From contig JAFLKK010000016.1 of NCBI GenBank assembly GCA_019163375.1, positions 1 through 64,000 on the forward strand: a DNA stretch of 64,000 nt, in the 5' to 3' direction. Shown piece after piece: positions 37,931-48,560 of the stretch. Position 1 is the first letter of the stretch. Each line of letters opens with the position of its first letter. A program made the position numbers and the translations under genes. The notes beneath the pieces were generated by a model. The model was not told where the DNA came from. It worked only from the letters and a program-made list of their open reading frames with translations, and made no database searches. Origin of the DNA: Paludibacter sp. GTDB taxonomy: Bacteria > Bacteroidota > Bacteroidia > Bacteroidales > Paludibacteraceae.

Positions 37931-40540
37931 TTATTCTTCTGTTGTATCTTCCAAATCGGCAACAGGACTTTCAGTTACTTCGTCACCAACTTCCGGCACA
38001 ATACCATCTGCTGCTTCTTCTACAACTTCTTCATCTGCCACTTCCGACAAAACTTTACAAACCGAAGCTATCTCGTCGTTACGTTTCTCTAAATTGATTA
38101 ATCGAACTCCTTGTGTGGCACGTCCCATTATTCTAAAGTCTGCAACTTTTATACGAATAGTAATACCCGATTTATTGATAATCATCAAGTCGTTTTCATC
38201 GGTAACACTCTTGATAGTTACCAACTTGCCTGTTTTATCGGTAATATTCATGGTTTTCACACCTTTTCCACCACGATTGGTAACACGATACACTGCAACC
38301 GGCTCTCCGTTTTCGAGAACTAAATCGCCATTTTCGTCAACCTCATCAAGTAAAGTACGCTTACCATAACCTTGTTGAGAAACAACCATTATGCTTTCTT
38401 TCTCAGCCTTATTTACACAAATCATGCCAACCACTTCGTCTTCACCATCTTCGTCGAGGGTCATTCCACGCACTCCGGTAGCTGTACGACCCATTTCACG
38501 CACTTTCGATTCGTGGAAACGAATAGCACGACCGTTACGATTGGCCATCAACACCTCTGAATTACCATCGGTTAAACGAACCTGAATCACCTGATCGTCT
38601 TCACGAATGGTAATGGCATTTACACCATTTTGACGTGGACGAGAGTAAGCTTCCAACGATGTTTTTTTGATAACACCATTTTTAGTTCCAAAAATCAGAT
38701 AATGCGAATTGATATATTCTTCGTCTGTCAGACCTTTCACGCGGATAAACGCATTCACTTTGTCCGAACCATCAATGTTCAACATATTTTGAATGGCACG
38801 TCCTTTTGAATTTTTACTTCCTTCCGGAATATCGTACACTTTCAACCAATAACATTTTCCTTTTTGTGTAAAGAACAACATGGTATTGTGCATCGAAGCC
38901 GGATAGATGTATTCGATAAAGTCTTCGTCGCGCGAATCGCTACCTTTTGAACCTACTCCACCACGATTTTGTGATCTGAATTCGGTCAATGCAGTACGTT
39001 TGATATATCCCAAATGCGAAATGGTTATAATCATTTCATCATCAGCATAGAAATCTTCTGGATTGAATTCTTCGGAAGAATAAACAATTTGCGTGCGACG
39101 AACGTCACCGTATTTAGCTTTTACTTCTAACAATTCATCTTTAATAATTTGCATACGTAATTCCACATTGGCAAGAATTTCTTTCAAACGTGCAATCAGA
39201 GCCATTACTTCTTCGTATTCAGCACGTAATTTATCTTGCTCCATGCCTGTTAATTGACGCAAACGCATCTCAACTACCGCACGCGACTGGATATCAGACA
39301 GACCAAAACGTTCCATCAAGCCATTACGAGCTTCTTCGGGTGTTTTAGAATTACGGATAATTTTGATAGCTTCATCCAGATTATCAAGAATAATCATGAA
39401 ACCTTCCAATAAATGAGCGCGTCTTTCAGCCTCACCCAATTCGAACTGAGTACGGCGAATAACCACTTCATGACGGTGCTCAACAAAGTAGTGAATCAAA
39501 TCCTTCACATTCAACATGCGTGGACGACCCTTTACCAATGCAATATTATTTACGCTAAACGAAGTTTGTAAAGCAGTGTATTTGAATAATTTATTCAATA
39601 CAACACTTGAGTTGGCATCACGTTTAATATCAACTACGATACGCATACCTTCACGGTCAGACTCATCATTGATATGCGCGATACCTTCAATTTTTTTATC
39701 GACAACTAAAGCTACAACCGCTTTAATAAGTTCTACTTTATTTACCTGATAAGGTATCTCGTTGATAATAATTTTTTCACGTCCCGAAGCATCCGTTTCG
39801 ATCTCCACTTTCGAACGTACAACAATACGACCACGTCCGGTTTCTAAGGCATCTTTCACGCCTGCATAACCGTAAATAATACCACCGGTAGGAAAATCGG
39901 GAGCTTTGATATATTTAATAATCTCAGAAATTTCGATATCCGGATTCTCAATATAGGCAATGGTTCCATCAACCACTTCGGTTAAGTTATGTGGTGCCAT
40001 GTTGGTAGCCATACCTACGGCAATACCTGATGAACCATTAATCAACAAGTTAGGAATACGTGTTGGAAGAACTACCGGTTCTTTCAAGGTATCATCAAAG
40101 TTTAATTGGAAATCAACAGTGTCTTTGTTGATATCAATCAACATATCCTCCGATAGTTTGCGCAAACGTGCTTCGGTATAACGCATCGCTGCAGGGCTAT
40201 CACCATCGACCGAACCAAAGTTTCCTTGTCCGTCGACCAATGGATAACGCATAGACCAATGTTGTGCCATGCGCACCAGGGTACCGTAAATGGACGAATC
40301 ACCATGTGGGTGATACTTACCCATTACTTCCCCGACAATTCTGGCAGATTTTTTATAGGGTTTATCGGAATTATTACCCAATTCGTTCATTCCAAATAAC
40401 ACCCTGCGGTGTACAGGCTTAAAACCATCACGCACATCGGGCAATGCACGCGAAACTATCACCGACATTGAATAATCGATGTACGAAGATTTCATCTCTT
40501 CGTCAATGTTTACCTTAATAATTCTGTCTTGATCAATCAT
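37931..40540 (-). CDS. gyrA: DNA gyrase subunit A
   Basis: The product is 869 aa, normal for Bacteroidota GyrA. The catalytic tyrosine is Tyr121 in [10 protein letters not shown]. The quinolone-resistance region reads [20 protein letters not shown]: Ser82 matches E. coli Ser83, and Gly86 stands where E. coli has Asp87. The C-terminal half has the beta-pinwheel repeats and a GyrA-box-like [10 protein letters not shown]. An acidic Glu/Asp-rich tail ends the protein. The enzyme introduces negative supercoils together with GyrB. Confidence 0.97.
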   Translation of the reverse strand: MIDQDRIIKVNIDEEMKSSYIDYSMSVIVSRALPDVRDGFKPVHRRVLFGMNELGNNSDKPYKKSARIVGEVMGKYHPHGDSSIYGTLVRMAQHWSMRYPLVDGQGNFGSVDGDSPAAMRYTEARLRKLSEDMLIDINKDTVDFQLNFDDTLKEPVVLPTRIPNLLINGSSGIAVGMATNMAPHNLTEVVDGTIAYIENPDIEISEIIKYIKAPDFPTGGIIYGYAGVKDALETGRGRIVVRSKVEIETDASGREKIIINEIPYQVNKVELIKAVVALVVDKKIEGIAHINDESDREGMRIVVDIKRDANSSVVLNKLFKYTALQTSFSVNNIALVKGRPRMLNVKDLIHYFVEHRHEVVIRRTQFELGEAERRAHLLEGFMIILDNLDEAIKIIRNSKTPEEARNGLMERFGLSDIQSRAVVEMRLRQLTGMEQDKLRAEYEEVMALIARLKEILANVELRMQIIKDELLEVKAKYGDVRRTQIVYSSEEFNPEDFYADDEMIITISHLGYIKRTALTEFRSQNRGGVGSKGSDSRDEDFIEYIYPASMHNTMLFFTQKGKCYWLKVYDIPEGSKNSKGRAIQNMLNIDGSDKVNAFIRVKGLTDEEYINSHYLIFGTKNGVIKKTSLEAYSRPRQNGVNAITIREDDQVIQVRLTDGNSEVLMANRNGRAIRFHESKVREMGRTATGVRGMTLDEDGEDEVVGMICVNKAEKESIMVVSQQGYGKRTLLDEVDENGDLVLENGEPVAVYRVTNRGGKGVKTMNITDKTGKLVTIKSVTDENDLMIINKSGITIRIKVADFRIMGRATQGVRLINLEKRNDEIASVCKVLSEVADEEVVEEAADGIVPEVGDEVTESPVADLEDTTEE

Positions 40541-40575
40541 CTATAATTAATTTTGTTACTATCTAAAAAATCGCA

Positions 40576-40606
40576 CTAAAGTACTGCTTTTTGTTGGATT
40601 AGACAA
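40576..40606 (-). promoter_or_regulatory. Predicted gyrA promoter
   Basis: TTG (40606-40604) and TACTTTAG (40583-40576) on the minus strand are separated by 20 bp. This matches the Bacteroidota -33/-7 spacing, although the -7 box is one base off TAnnTTTG. Confidence 0.4.
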
Positions 40607-40692
40607 GTGTTTTTACAAAAAATATGATTCGCTAAACCTATTACATTTAAGAATTTTTTGCAAGTAAAAACACCGAGTTGCGAAACTCTATA

Positions 40693-41511
40693 TTACTCTA
40701 ACATTCCTCCTGCCACAAAACAGTCAGCAAACGCATCTGTTCGCTCTGGTTCCGACTCAAAAATACCAAAAACCGATGAACCCGAACCTGACATGGAAGC
40801 ATAAACTGCACCCATATCATACAAGTTGGATTTGATATTTTCGATGGCCGGATGGTTTGCAAAAACAGATTTTTCGAAATCATTTTTCATACATGTTTTC
40901 CACTCCGAAAGTGGTTTTTGTATTATTTCCAACAATGACATCTCCGGTTTTTGAGGAATAATGAGCGAATAGGCTTCGGGAGTAGAAACATGAATATCCG
41001 GTTTTATCAGCACCAAAAAATAGCCACGCAACGAAAATTTAATGGGCGTAAAGACATTACCGATACCGGTAGCGAAAACCGGTTTATTTTTGATAAAAAC
41101 AGGACAATCGGCACCTAATTTAGCCGCCAGACTCTCTAATTTTCGTTTGGTTATTTTAAGTTCGAACAATTCATTCAATCCTTTGAGCATAAACGCTGCA
41201 TCGGCCGATCCCCCACCCAAACCGGCACCAAAAGGTATTTGCTTGCAGAGCGAAATATCGATAGCAGGGAACTGATACTGAGAGCGAAGCAACCGGTAAG
41301 CCTTAACAATAAGATTCTCTTCCGGATCGCCCGAAAGTGGAATACCCGAAGCAGAGAAACTATAGTCGGTACAGGTTTCGGAAGGTTCAATTTCCAGCAC
41401 ATCGCTTATACCAATGGGATAGAAAACAGTTTCAATATTATGATAACCGTCCGGGCGACGTTCGATAACGTTCAACCCAAGATTAATTTTTGCATTGGGA
41501 AAAAGAAGCAT
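40693..41511 (-). CDS. ispE: 4-diphosphocytidyl-2-C-methyl-D-erythritol kinase
   Basis: From the ATG at 41511 the protein is 272 aa. Family landmarks are FPNAKINLGLNVIERRPDGYHNIETVF at the start, the GHMP ATP-binding loop PFGAGLGGGSADAAF near residue 95, and the late SMSGSGSSVFGIF. It phosphorylates CDP-ME in the MEP isoprenoid pathway. A TTG at 41550 would precede the predicted transcription start, so 41511 is preferred. Confidence 0.93.
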   Translation of the reverse strand: MLLFPNAKINLGLNVIERRPDGYHNIETVFYPIGISDVLEIEPSETCTDYSFSASGIPLSGDPEENLIVKAYRLLRSQYQFPAIDISLCKQIPFGAGLGGGSADAAFMLKGLNELFELKITKRKLESLAAKLGADCPVFIKNKPVFATGIGNVFTPIKFSLRGYFLVLIKPDIHVSTPEAYSLIIPQKPEMSLLEIIQKPLSEWKTCMKNDFEKSVFANHPAIENIKSNLYDMGAVYASMSGSGSSVFGIFESEPERTDAFADCFVAGGMLE

Positions 41512-41547
41512 TTGCTTAATGAGTTTAGGAGTCCGGAGTACTTGCTC

Positions 41548-41555
41548 CAAACTTA
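41548..41555 (-). promoter_or_regulatory. -7 promoter element (TAAGTTTG) of ispE
   Basis: Matches TAnnTTTG on the minus strand. The predicted start near 41541 gives a leader of about 30 nt to the ATG at 41511. Confidence 0.5.
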
Positions 41556-41731
41556 GTTAATTAGTCAACCGGTTGAATTAGCTAACCAAACACAGTTATA
41601 TTTAAATCCAACTCAAAGATAATCATTTTCGGTATTAAGACAAAACACAAACCTGCATTTTAATAAAATCAGCAGATTAATTGTGGATAAACTGTTGAAA
41701 AATTTAATATGATAGTCTCGAAAATCTTTTG

Positions 41732-41739
41732 TACTTTTG
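41732..41739 (+). promoter_or_regulatory. -7 promoter element (TACTTTTG) of dnaB
   Basis: Matches TAnnTTTG, about 50 bp before the ATG at 41789. No -33 TTTG is visible at the usual distance. Confidence 0.5.
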
Positions 41740-41788
41740 AATCCCGCAATTACGACTCATTAATTGTGATTTATTAACTAATATTGAG

Positions 41789-43339
41789 ATGGCTGAAAAA
41801 CGCAATTATACTAAAAAAACTACAGGGCCTACTCCTATCCCGGCCAACGAATTTGGCAAATTACCACCTCAGGCTCCCGAACTGGAAGAAGCCGTATTAG
41901 GTGCCATCATGATTGAAAAAGATGCCTACTCACTCATCTCGGAAATATTAAAACCGGAGAGTTTTTACAAAGTAGCGCATCAAAAAATATTTGAAGCTAT
42001 CATGACGTTGGCAATGCATCAGCAACCTATTGACATGCATACGGTTACCGAGCAATTGCGCAAAAGCGGAACGATTGATGATATTGGCGGTCCGTATTAC
42101 ATCACATTGCTTACCGCCAAGGTTTCGTCGGCTGCCCACCTCGAGTACCACGCCCGCATTATTATGCAGAAATTCCTGGCTCGTGAGTTGATACGCATTT
42201 CGAGCGAGATTCAAACCAAGGCCTTTGATGACAAATCGGACGTTGAAGACCTGATGCAGGAAGCCGAGGGAATGCTTTTTGAAGTTACACAACGCAACAC
42301 CAAAAAAGATGTAACTCAGATTAGCCCGGTTATCGATGAAGCCTTAAAACGAATGCAAGAGGCTGCTGGCAAGCAAGGATCGAGCGGTGTGGCAACAGGC
42401 TTTCATAGCTTGGATAAAATTACTTCCGGATGGCAAAAATCCGATTTAATCATTATCGCCGCCCGTCCCGCGATGGGAAAGACAGCTTTTATTCTTTCTA
42501 TGGCCAAAAATATGGGGGTTGACTACAACCAACCGGTAGCCGTATTCTCGCTAGAAATGTCCAACGTCCAGCTAGTCAATCGTTTGATTATGAATGTTTG
42601 CGAATTGGAAGGTGAAAAGGTAAAAAACGGACAGCTAGATCAAGCCGAATGGGCAAAACTGGACATAGACATTAAGAATTTAATTGACGCGCCGATATAT
42701 GTGGATGATACGCCCAGTTTATCTGTTTTCGAGCTACGAAGCAAAGCACGTCGACTGGTAAAAGAACACAAAGTTCAAATTATCATCATTGACTACCTGC
42801 AACTTATGAATGCAAACGGGATGGGATTTGGAAGTCGTGAGCAAGAGGTAAGTATCATTTCACGTTCGCTCAAAGGATTGGCCAAAGAACTGGATATTCC
42901 TATCATTGCCCTTTCGCAGCTGAATCGTGGTGTGGAAGGCCGTTCGGGATTGGAAGGTAAGCGTCCGCAGCTTTCGGATTTACGTGAGTCGGGTGCTATT
43001 GAGCAGGATGCCGATATGGTATGCTTTATTCACCGCCCTGAATATTATCATTTAACCGAGGATGCACAAGGAAATTCATTGCTTGGAATTGCAGAAATCA
43101 TCATTGCAAAACACCGTAATGGTGCAACCGGTGACGTTCAATTGAAATTTAAGGGCGCCTACGCTAAGTTTATGAATAAGGATGATAAAGACAAAGATGA
43201 CAATGAATTTGGTGGTTATCAGGTAATTTCGTCAAAAATGAACGATGGCGGAGCAGGTTTCTATGGCGAAACAGCTGCACTTCCTACCACCGGGAATCCA
43301 TTTTTGGGTGGTGGATCGAGCAGCGACGTACCATTTTAA
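41789..43339 (+). CDS. dnaB: Replicative DNA helicase DnaB
   Basis: The product is 516 aa with no intein. The N-terminal domain starts PPQAPELEEAVLGAIMIEKDAY. The RecA-like helicase domain has Walker A in IIAARPAMGKTAFILSMA (about residue 224), Walker B in VQIIIIDYLQLM and the arginine-finger region near LRESGAIEQDADMVCFIHRPEYY. A Gly-rich, acidic C-terminal tail is normal for the phylum. It unwinds DNA at the replication fork. Confidence 0.97.
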   Translation: MAEKRNYTKKTTGPTPIPANEFGKLPPQAPELEEAVLGAIMIEKDAYSLISEILKPESFYKVAHQKIFEAIMTLAMHQQPIDMHTVTEQLRKSGTIDDIGGPYYITLLTAKVSSAAHLEYHARIIMQKFLARELIRISSEIQTKAFDDKSDVEDLMQEAEGMLFEVTQRNTKKDVTQISPVIDEALKRMQEAAGKQGSSGVATGFHSLDKITSGWQKSDLIIIAARPAMGKTAFILSMAKNMGVDYNQPVAVFSLEMSNVQLVNRLIMNVCELEGEKVKNGQLDQAEWAKLDIDIKNLIDAPIYVDDTPSLSVFELRSKARRLVKEHKVQIIIIDYLQLMNANGMGFGSREQEVSIISRSLKGLAKELDIPIIALSQLNRGVEGRSGLEGKRPQLSDLRESGAIEQDADMVCFIHRPEYYHLTEDAQGNSLLGIAEIIIAKHRNGATGDVQLKFKGAYAKFMNKDDKDKDDNEFGGYQVISSKMNDGGAGFYGETAALPTTGNPFLGGGSSSDVPF

Positions 43340-43367
43340 TAGCCGGTAATCAGCACATTATCAAAAT

Positions 43368-43406
43368 AAAATGCGGATAGAATTAAGTTTCTACCCGCAT
43401 TTTTTT
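43368..43406. terminator. Bidirectional terminator between dnaB and nupG
   Basis: AAAATGCGGATAGAA pairs, with one mismatch, with TTCTACCCGCATTTT. A T run follows on the plus strand and an A run precedes it, so both convergent genes can use it. Confidence 0.85.
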
Positions 43407-44658
43407 AATGCTTTATTTCCTGTAATTTATTTGGCTCGTGTTTGTGTTTAAAAAATACTGCAAACAGAACAGCTACCACCAACGAATAAGCGGCAAAGGT
43501 GAGCCATATTGAGTGCCAATCTTTCAATCCATCATGTGTAAAATAGTTTTGGATCACAAATCCACTTACACTACTTCCAATAATTGCTCCAAAACCGTTT
43601 GTCATCATCATAAACAAACCCTGCGCGCTCGATCGCATTGAGGGATCTGTTGTTGTCTCCACAAAAAGAGATCCCGAGATATTGAAAAAGTCGAATGCCA
43701 TACCGTAAACAATGCACGAAAGAATGATCATCCAAAGTCCTTCAGCAGGATTACCCAAGCCAAACAACCCAAAACGAAGTACCCAGGCTAACATACTTAT
43801 CAACATCACATTTTTAATCCCAAATCGTTTTAGGAAAAACGGAATAGCCAAGATAAATAATGTTTCTGAAATCTGAGATATAGACATGATAATGGTAGAA
43901 TATCTGATTACAAACGAGTTGGCATATTCAGGTATATTTTTAAAATCATCCAAATAAACATCTCCGTATGCATTGGTCAACTGCAAAGCAGCTCCCAAAC
44001 ACATGGAGAAAAGGAAAAACAGCGCCATCTTTCTATTCTTGAACAAGCCAAACGCATCCAAACCAAGGATTTGCGACACTGTTTTTTTACCTTCGGCATG
44101 CGCCAATGGCGGACATTTTGGCAACGACAATGCATATACGCCCAGCAGAAACGAAGCGGCAGAAGCAATATAAAACTGATTAGCTGAACTTTTATTTCCG
44201 GTCAGGTTTACGATCCACATAGCTACAATAAAACCCACTGTACCCCAAACCCGAATGGGCGGAAAATCCTTCACCACATCATAATCACCATTTTTCAGGG
44301 CAGTATAAGCAATGGAATTGGCTAACGCAATGGTGGGCATATAAAAAACCATGGAGAGCAAAATTCCCCAAAAAAACGTTACCGGGTTATTTATCTGCGG
44401 GATAAGAAACAAAGATGCCGCACCTAAAATATGTAAAATGGAATATAATTTCTCAGCATTTACCCATCTATCCGCAATCACACCAATAATGGCCGGCATA
44501 AATAAGGATGCAATACCCATCGTTGAAAAAATAACGCCAAACTCAGCGCCCGACCATTGTTTTGTTTGAAACCAATAGTTACCAATAGTAATGAGCCACG
44601 AACCCCAAATAAAGAACTGCAGGAAGTTCATTAGTGTCAAACGATACTTTAATGCCAT
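43405..44658 (-). CDS. nupG: NupG-type nucleoside:H+ symporter (MFS)
   Basis: A 417-aa major-facilitator protein with twelve predicted helices. NupG/XapB landmarks include LTLMNFLQFFIWGSWLITIGNYW at the start, GVIADRWVNAEK after helix 2, and FPPIRVWGTVGFIVAMWIV in the middle. It imports nucleosides. It lies 51 bp downstream of the bifunctional-nuclease gene on the same strand, likely one operon for nucleotide salvage. Confidence 0.88.
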   Translation of the reverse strand: MALKYRLTLMNFLQFFIWGSWLITIGNYWFQTKQWSGAEFGVIFSTMGIASLFMPAIIGVIADRWVNAEKLYSILHILGAASLFLIPQINNPVTFFWGILLSMVFYMPTIALANSIAYTALKNGDYDVVKDFPPIRVWGTVGFIVAMWIVNLTGNKSSANQFYIASAASFLLGVYALSLPKCPPLAHAEGKKTVSQILGLDAFGLFKNRKMALFFLFSMCLGAALQLTNAYGDVYLDDFKNIPEYANSFVIRYSTIIMSISQISETLFILAIPFFLKRFGIKNVMLISMLAWVLRFGLFGLGNPAEGLWMIILSCIVYGMAFDFFNISGSLFVETTTDPSMRSSAQGLFMMMTNGFGAIIGSSVSGFVIQNYFTHDGLKDWHSIWLTFAAYSLVVAVLFAVFFKHKHEPNKLQEIKH

Positions 44659-44709
44659 GATTATCTTGTTAGTAGTATAATTATTATTTACAAAACGTGA
44701 ATCTGAAAT

Positions 44710-45297
44710 TTATTTTTTCCGCTCAATAGCATCTCTAATGCTCACTGCTAATTCATATTTTTCTTCAGCAACAGCCGTTCTGAGCAATTCTTCCAAAACA
44801 TCTAAAGACAGAGCATTCAAGTCCTCCGACGAAATAGTATCTATATCAACCTGCGTACTTTCCTTTGTTTCTTCCACTTCGGGAAGCTCTACTTCGGTAC
44901 CTACTATTTCTAATATTTCGGATTTTATATAAATCGGACACTCCGAACGGACAGCCAGCGCCACGGCATCAGAAGTACGCGCATCAACAATAAGTGTTTT
45001 ATCCTCCCGTTGTATGTGTAACTCGGAATAAAAAACATCGTTCACCATATCATAAATCACCACCTTAAAAAGCTCAGCATCAAAAACACCTAACAAATTT
45101 TTAATCAAGTCATGCGTCAACGGTCGAGGCGATTTCTTATTATTCATCTTCAAAGCAATCGACTGAGCTTCAGGCTCGCCAATCATAACTGAGAACCTAC
45201 GATTTCCCTCCTCTTCACTCAACACAAGTCCATAGGTTCCAACCACAGTTTGATTGTAGACCAAAGCCGTAATCTTTAACTTTATTTCCGATTCCAT
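44710..45297 (-). CDS. Bifunctional nuclease family protein (DUF151) with UVR motif
   Basis: The product is 195 aa. The DUF151/BFN core is seen in GEPEAQSIALKMNNKKSPRPLTHDL and DARTSDAVALAVRSECPIYI. An acidic linker leads to a C-terminal UvrB/UvrC-type motif (LEELLRTAVAEEKYELAVSI). Plant and bacterial BFN proteins have been reported to act on RNA and DNA; activity here is inferred. It is transcribed together with nupG. Confidence 0.88.
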   Translation of the reverse strand: MESEIKLKITALVYNQTVVGTYGLVLSEEEGNRRFSVMIGEPEAQSIALKMNNKKSPRPLTHDLIKNLLGVFDAELFKVVIYDMVNDVFYSELHIQREDKTLIVDARTSDAVALAVRSECPIYIKSEILEIVGTEVELPEVEETKESTQVDIDTISSEDLNALSLDVLEELLRTAVAEEKYELAVSIRDAIERKK

Positions 45298-45360
45298 AGT
45301 TAATATATCAATTTATAATTGTTCATCGTACGTAGTTTAACCACGATTTTTTAAAGACAA

Positions 45361-45368
45361 CAAATATA
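45361..45368 (-). promoter_or_regulatory. -7 promoter element (TATATTTG) of the BFN-nupG operon
   Basis: Matches TAnnTTTG on the minus strand, 64 bp before the ATG at 45297. Confidence 0.45.
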
Positions 45369-45546
45369 CTGATATTTTTAAAAGTAAAAATCATATTTAA
45401 ATAAAACTTGCCGCCTGTTTGTAAAAAAAATGCATAAAAAAACGAGCTGATAGCTTTGTGGAGGGGATAATAAATTGATATTAGTTCCAAGCTTAGATGG
45501 ATCAACTTAGTATAGCGAATTATAGCACGAAAAAGAAAAATAGTTG

Positions 45547-45554
45547 TACTTTTG
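45547..45554 (+). promoter_or_regulatory. -7 promoter element (TACTTTTG)
   Basis: Matches TAnnTTTG, 15 bp before the ATG at 45569. It shows that an upstream start at 45497 is not the real one. Confidence 0.5.
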
Positions 45555-45568
45555 TCAGCCGTATAAAA

Positions 45569-46138
45569 ATGAAAAGAAAAATAAAAAAAATAGTTCAACG
45601 ACCATGGGAGTTACTAACCTCAACTCCAGCTACTTGGGATAAAATTGCATCTGTAAAGATTTCAAAGAATGAAGTCAGAAATCGTTTTGTATTCCCATGG
45701 ATAATGGTTTGCGTGCTGACGACTTTTATTTTTAAGAGTTTATATTCACCGAACAAGTCAATCGAAACCGGTTTCATCAACTCAATTATTAGCACCGTAA
45801 CACTTTTTGGAGCCTATTTTCTTTCCAAAGCCGTATGTTTTTGGTATCTTCGTAAACATTATCAGGAAAAATACTCGGTTATTATCGCCGAAATAATTGT
45901 AGGTTACTCATTTACAGTTACTTTTATAATTGAGATAATTACTACTATTTTGCCCGGTTTGTTTTATCTCCAAATTTTAAATATATACACAGCCTATTTA
46001 ATCTGGGAAGCATGCAGGGCTATTTTACAATTAAATGAAGACGAAAGAGGAAACATTGTATTGGTTTTCACATCGGCAATCATTCTTTCACCACTGATTA
46101 TCAATAAAATAATCCATCTAATGCTTCCAAATGCCTAA
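45569..46138 (+). CDS. Yip1/DUF1282-family membrane protein
   Basis: From the ATG at 45569 the protein is 189 aa. A basic N-terminus with [17 protein letters not shown] is followed by about five hydrophobic helices. This pattern matches the Yip1-domain (DUF1282) proteins of Bacteroidota. Function is unknown. It lies 27 bp upstream of smpB, so the two may be co-transcribed. Confidence 0.65.
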   Translation: MKRKIKKIVQRPWELLTSTPATWDKIASVKISKNEVRNRFVFPWIMVCVLTTFIFKSLYSPNKSIETGFINSIISTVTLFGAYFLSKAVCFWYLRKHYQEKYSVIIAEIIVGYSFTVTFIIEIITTILPGLFYLQILNIYTAYLIWEACRAILQLNEDERGNIVLVFTSAIILSPLIINKIIHLMLPNA

Positions 46139-46164
46139 ATAATCCGAAAAAAATTTCTTTACCA

Positions 46165-46620
46165 ATGTTCAAAAAATCAAACATAGTTATAAAAAATAAG
46201 CGTGCCACATTCGACTACGAAATAATCGACCGATTTGTGGCAGGTATTCAACTTTATGGCACCGAAATAAAATCAATTCGCGACGGGAAAGCCGGATTGA
46301 GTGATACCTATTGCCTGTTTATCAACGGGGAGTTATGGGTAAAAAACATGCACATTTCCACCTACTTTTTTGGCACTTACAATAACCACGATGTGCGCAG
46401 AGATCGAAAACTGTTACTCAACAAGCGCGAACTCAATAAACTAAGCCGCGCCACAAAAGAAACAGGCAACACCATCGTGCCCACCAAGCTTTTTATAAAC
46501 GAAAAAGGGTTGGCCAAACTTGAGATTGGAGTTGCCAAAGGAAAGAAGAACTACGACAAACGTCAGTCGCTCAAAGAGAAAGAAGACAAAAGAGACATTG
46601 CCAGAGAAATGAAGAAGTAG
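46165..46620 (+). CDS. smpB: SsrA-binding protein SmpB
   Basis: The product is 151 aa. SmpB motifs are complete: [28 protein letters not shown] at the start, [13 protein letters not shown] in the middle and the basic tail [20 protein letters not shown]. It delivers tmRNA to stalled ribosomes. The tmRNA gene is not seen in this window. Confidence 0.95.
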   Translation: MFKKSNIVIKNKRATFDYEIIDRFVAGIQLYGTEIKSIRDGKAGLSDTYCLFINGELWVKNMHISTYFFGTYNNHDVRRDRKLLLNKRELNKLSRATKETGNTIVPTKLFINEKGLAKLEIGVAKGKKNYDKRQSLKEKEDKRDIAREMKK

Positions 46621-46649
46621 ATAGAAATCGGTTATTCAACAGATTCAGT

Positions 46650-48335
46650 CTACTTCTTATCCGTTTTTTTGTCGGATTTTTTTGTATATAAAAACCGCTT
46701 GATTTTTTGTGAAGCTGTCTTTTCAAACGGTTCATCAATAATATCTACCCGCTTAATCTGAGAAACACGATTCAATTTTGCGTTCACTTCCTTCGTAAAA
46801 TTTTGTTTCCAAAGCAGATGTTTTTCCTTTTTATCCTCAATAACCGATTTAAAATGCTCAATACTTTTTTCGAGATGATCTAAATCAACGAGCACCTTTG
46901 CCACCAAAAAGCCATCTTCTTCTATTACCAACGATTCAACGACAAACTGTTGATTGTTAATCACCGTTTCAATATCTTCAGGATATATATTCTCCCCACT
47001 CGCCCCTACAATCGTATTCTTCATACGGCCTTTGACATACAGTCGTTTATGCGAATCAAAACGACCATAATCGCCGGTTTTAAACCAGCCATCTTTGGTT
47101 AATACTTCGCTCGTTGCTTCAGCATTTTTATAATAGCCCTGCATTACGTTGGGGCCTTTTGCCCAAATCTCCCCTACTCCTTTTTTATCAGGATTATTTA
47201 ATTTCAACTGAACACCCTGCACGGCAAATCCCGTCGACTGCAATTTGGTTTGATGAGTACCGGCACCGGCAAGAAGTGGTGCTGTTTCGGTCAGCCCGTA
47301 ACCAATGGCATAGGGAAAACGAGCTTCCTTTAGGAACCGCTCAACCCGCGAATCGAGTTTTGCGCCACCAATACCAAAGAATTTCAAGCGCCCACCAAAG
47401 GTCTGGAAAAGTTTTTTACCCGCAATGCGATGAATGAGAACACGAAAAAACGGCGTTTTATAAATCATCCGTTTAAAACCATTTTTCACAAACTTACTTT
47501 GAATCTGAGACTTATACAGTTTCTCCATGATAAGAGGTACCGCAAGCATCATGGTAGGACGTATTTTGGCAAGAGCCGGCATAAGTGCCGCCGCGGTGGG
47601 TGGTTTTTCGAGATAAAAAATTGAAGCACCGTATATTACCGGATAAATCATCCCAATCGTATTCTCGTAAGTGTGCGACAGAGGCAGCAAGGACAAAAAC
47701 ACATCCGAACTATCGATGGACTGGAATGTATAGGATTGCATGGCTGTAAAAGCCAAATTCCGGTGCGACAACATCACACCCTTAGAACGACCGGTAGTAC
47801 CCGATGTATAAATAATAGCTGCCGTATCGTCTTCCTGAATTTTTATTTCGGGGAGCTTTGCATTCAACGAAAAACCACAACTGTCGTCTACCGAGGAAAA
47901 AGTATCAAGCAAAATGGTAGCTTCTAACAGCGGAAGCTCTAAACCTTCTACTCTCGACAATAATTTTTCGCTAATAAACATTGCCTTTGATTCGGAATGA
48001 ATCAACACATTCTCTATTTCTTCGCGGGTAAAATCGGGTAGAATCGGAACAATAATCAGTCCGTTGGCCACAACCGAAAAATAGGCTATCACCCAATTAG
48101 GCATATTATGACTCAGCAGCGCCACTTTGTCGCCCTTGCTCAAACCGAGTGAGAACAACATGGCCGAAATCTCCTCCATTTTCTCACCCAGCTCACTATA
48201 CGTGATGGGGGTACCATCCACAAAAGATACAGCAGGACATTTTGAGAATTTACTAACAGAGAAATTGATTATCGTCTGAAGAGTAAGTGGCTTTGGTTCA
48301 ATCTTTTTATGCATAAGTACTTTTTCAAAACTCAT
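46650..48335 (-). CDS. Long-chain fatty-acid-CoA ligase (AMP-binding)
   Basis: The product is 561 aa. The adenylation-domain P-loop is AIIYTSGTTGRSKGVMLSHRN. Other core motifs are YGLTETAPLLAGAG and GWFKTGDYGRFDSHKRLYVKGRMKNTIVGASGENIYPEDIE. This is the FadD/AAS-like group, which forms acyl-AMP and then acyl-CoA (or loads another acceptor). A Lys-rich tail ends the protein. It is convergent with smpB, 29 bp apart. Confidence 0.88.
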   Translation of the reverse strand: MSFEKVLMHKKIEPKPLTLQTIINFSVSKFSKCPAVSFVDGTPITYSELGEKMEEISAMLFSLGLSKGDKVALLSHNMPNWVIAYFSVVANGLIIVPILPDFTREEIENVLIHSESKAMFISEKLLSRVEGLELPLLEATILLDTFSSVDDSCGFSLNAKLPEIKIQEDDTAAIIYTSGTTGRSKGVMLSHRNLAFTAMQSYTFQSIDSSDVFLSLLPLSHTYENTIGMIYPVIYGASIFYLEKPPTAAALMPALAKIRPTMMLAVPLIMEKLYKSQIQSKFVKNGFKRMIYKTPFFRVLIHRIAGKKLFQTFGGRLKFFGIGGAKLDSRVERFLKEARFPYAIGYGLTETAPLLAGAGTHQTKLQSTGFAVQGVQLKLNNPDKKGVGEIWAKGPNVMQGYYKNAEATSEVLTKDGWFKTGDYGRFDSHKRLYVKGRMKNTIVGASGENIYPEDIETVINNQQFVVESLVIEEDGFLVAKVLVDLDHLEKSIEHFKSVIEDKKEKHLLWKQNFTKEVNAKLNRVSQIKRVDIIDEPFEKTASQKIKRFLYTKKSDKKTDKK

Positions 48336-48450
48336 TTCAACAAGAAACGGACTGTAAAAGTAAGATTTTATCTGTCAAGTTGGGAAAATGACGAGTTAAT
48401 TTAGCGTAAGCCATTATGACAAATTAGTACACAGAGCAAAAAGATGCAAA

Positions 48451-48470
48451 AAGGCGAGTTGCCCCGCCTT
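48451..48470 (-). terminator. Terminator after the 64-aa gene
   Basis: AAGGCG and CGCCTT form a short GC stem, followed by five T on the minus strand. It lies about 90 bp beyond the stop at 48561 and supports that small gene being transcribed. Confidence 0.65.
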
Positions 48471-48560
48471 AAATGTTTTCACAACGGAATAATCCTTATT
48501 GCTGTTTATCAGATCAAAGATACAATTTTTTGAAAGCAAATCAAAATGGGGTACTAATAA

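Noticed and set aside
45323-45598. 91-codon minus-strand frame upstream of the BFN gene
   Set aside because: Phe/Tyr/Ile-rich translation of AT-rich DNA that covers promoters of both divergent genes.
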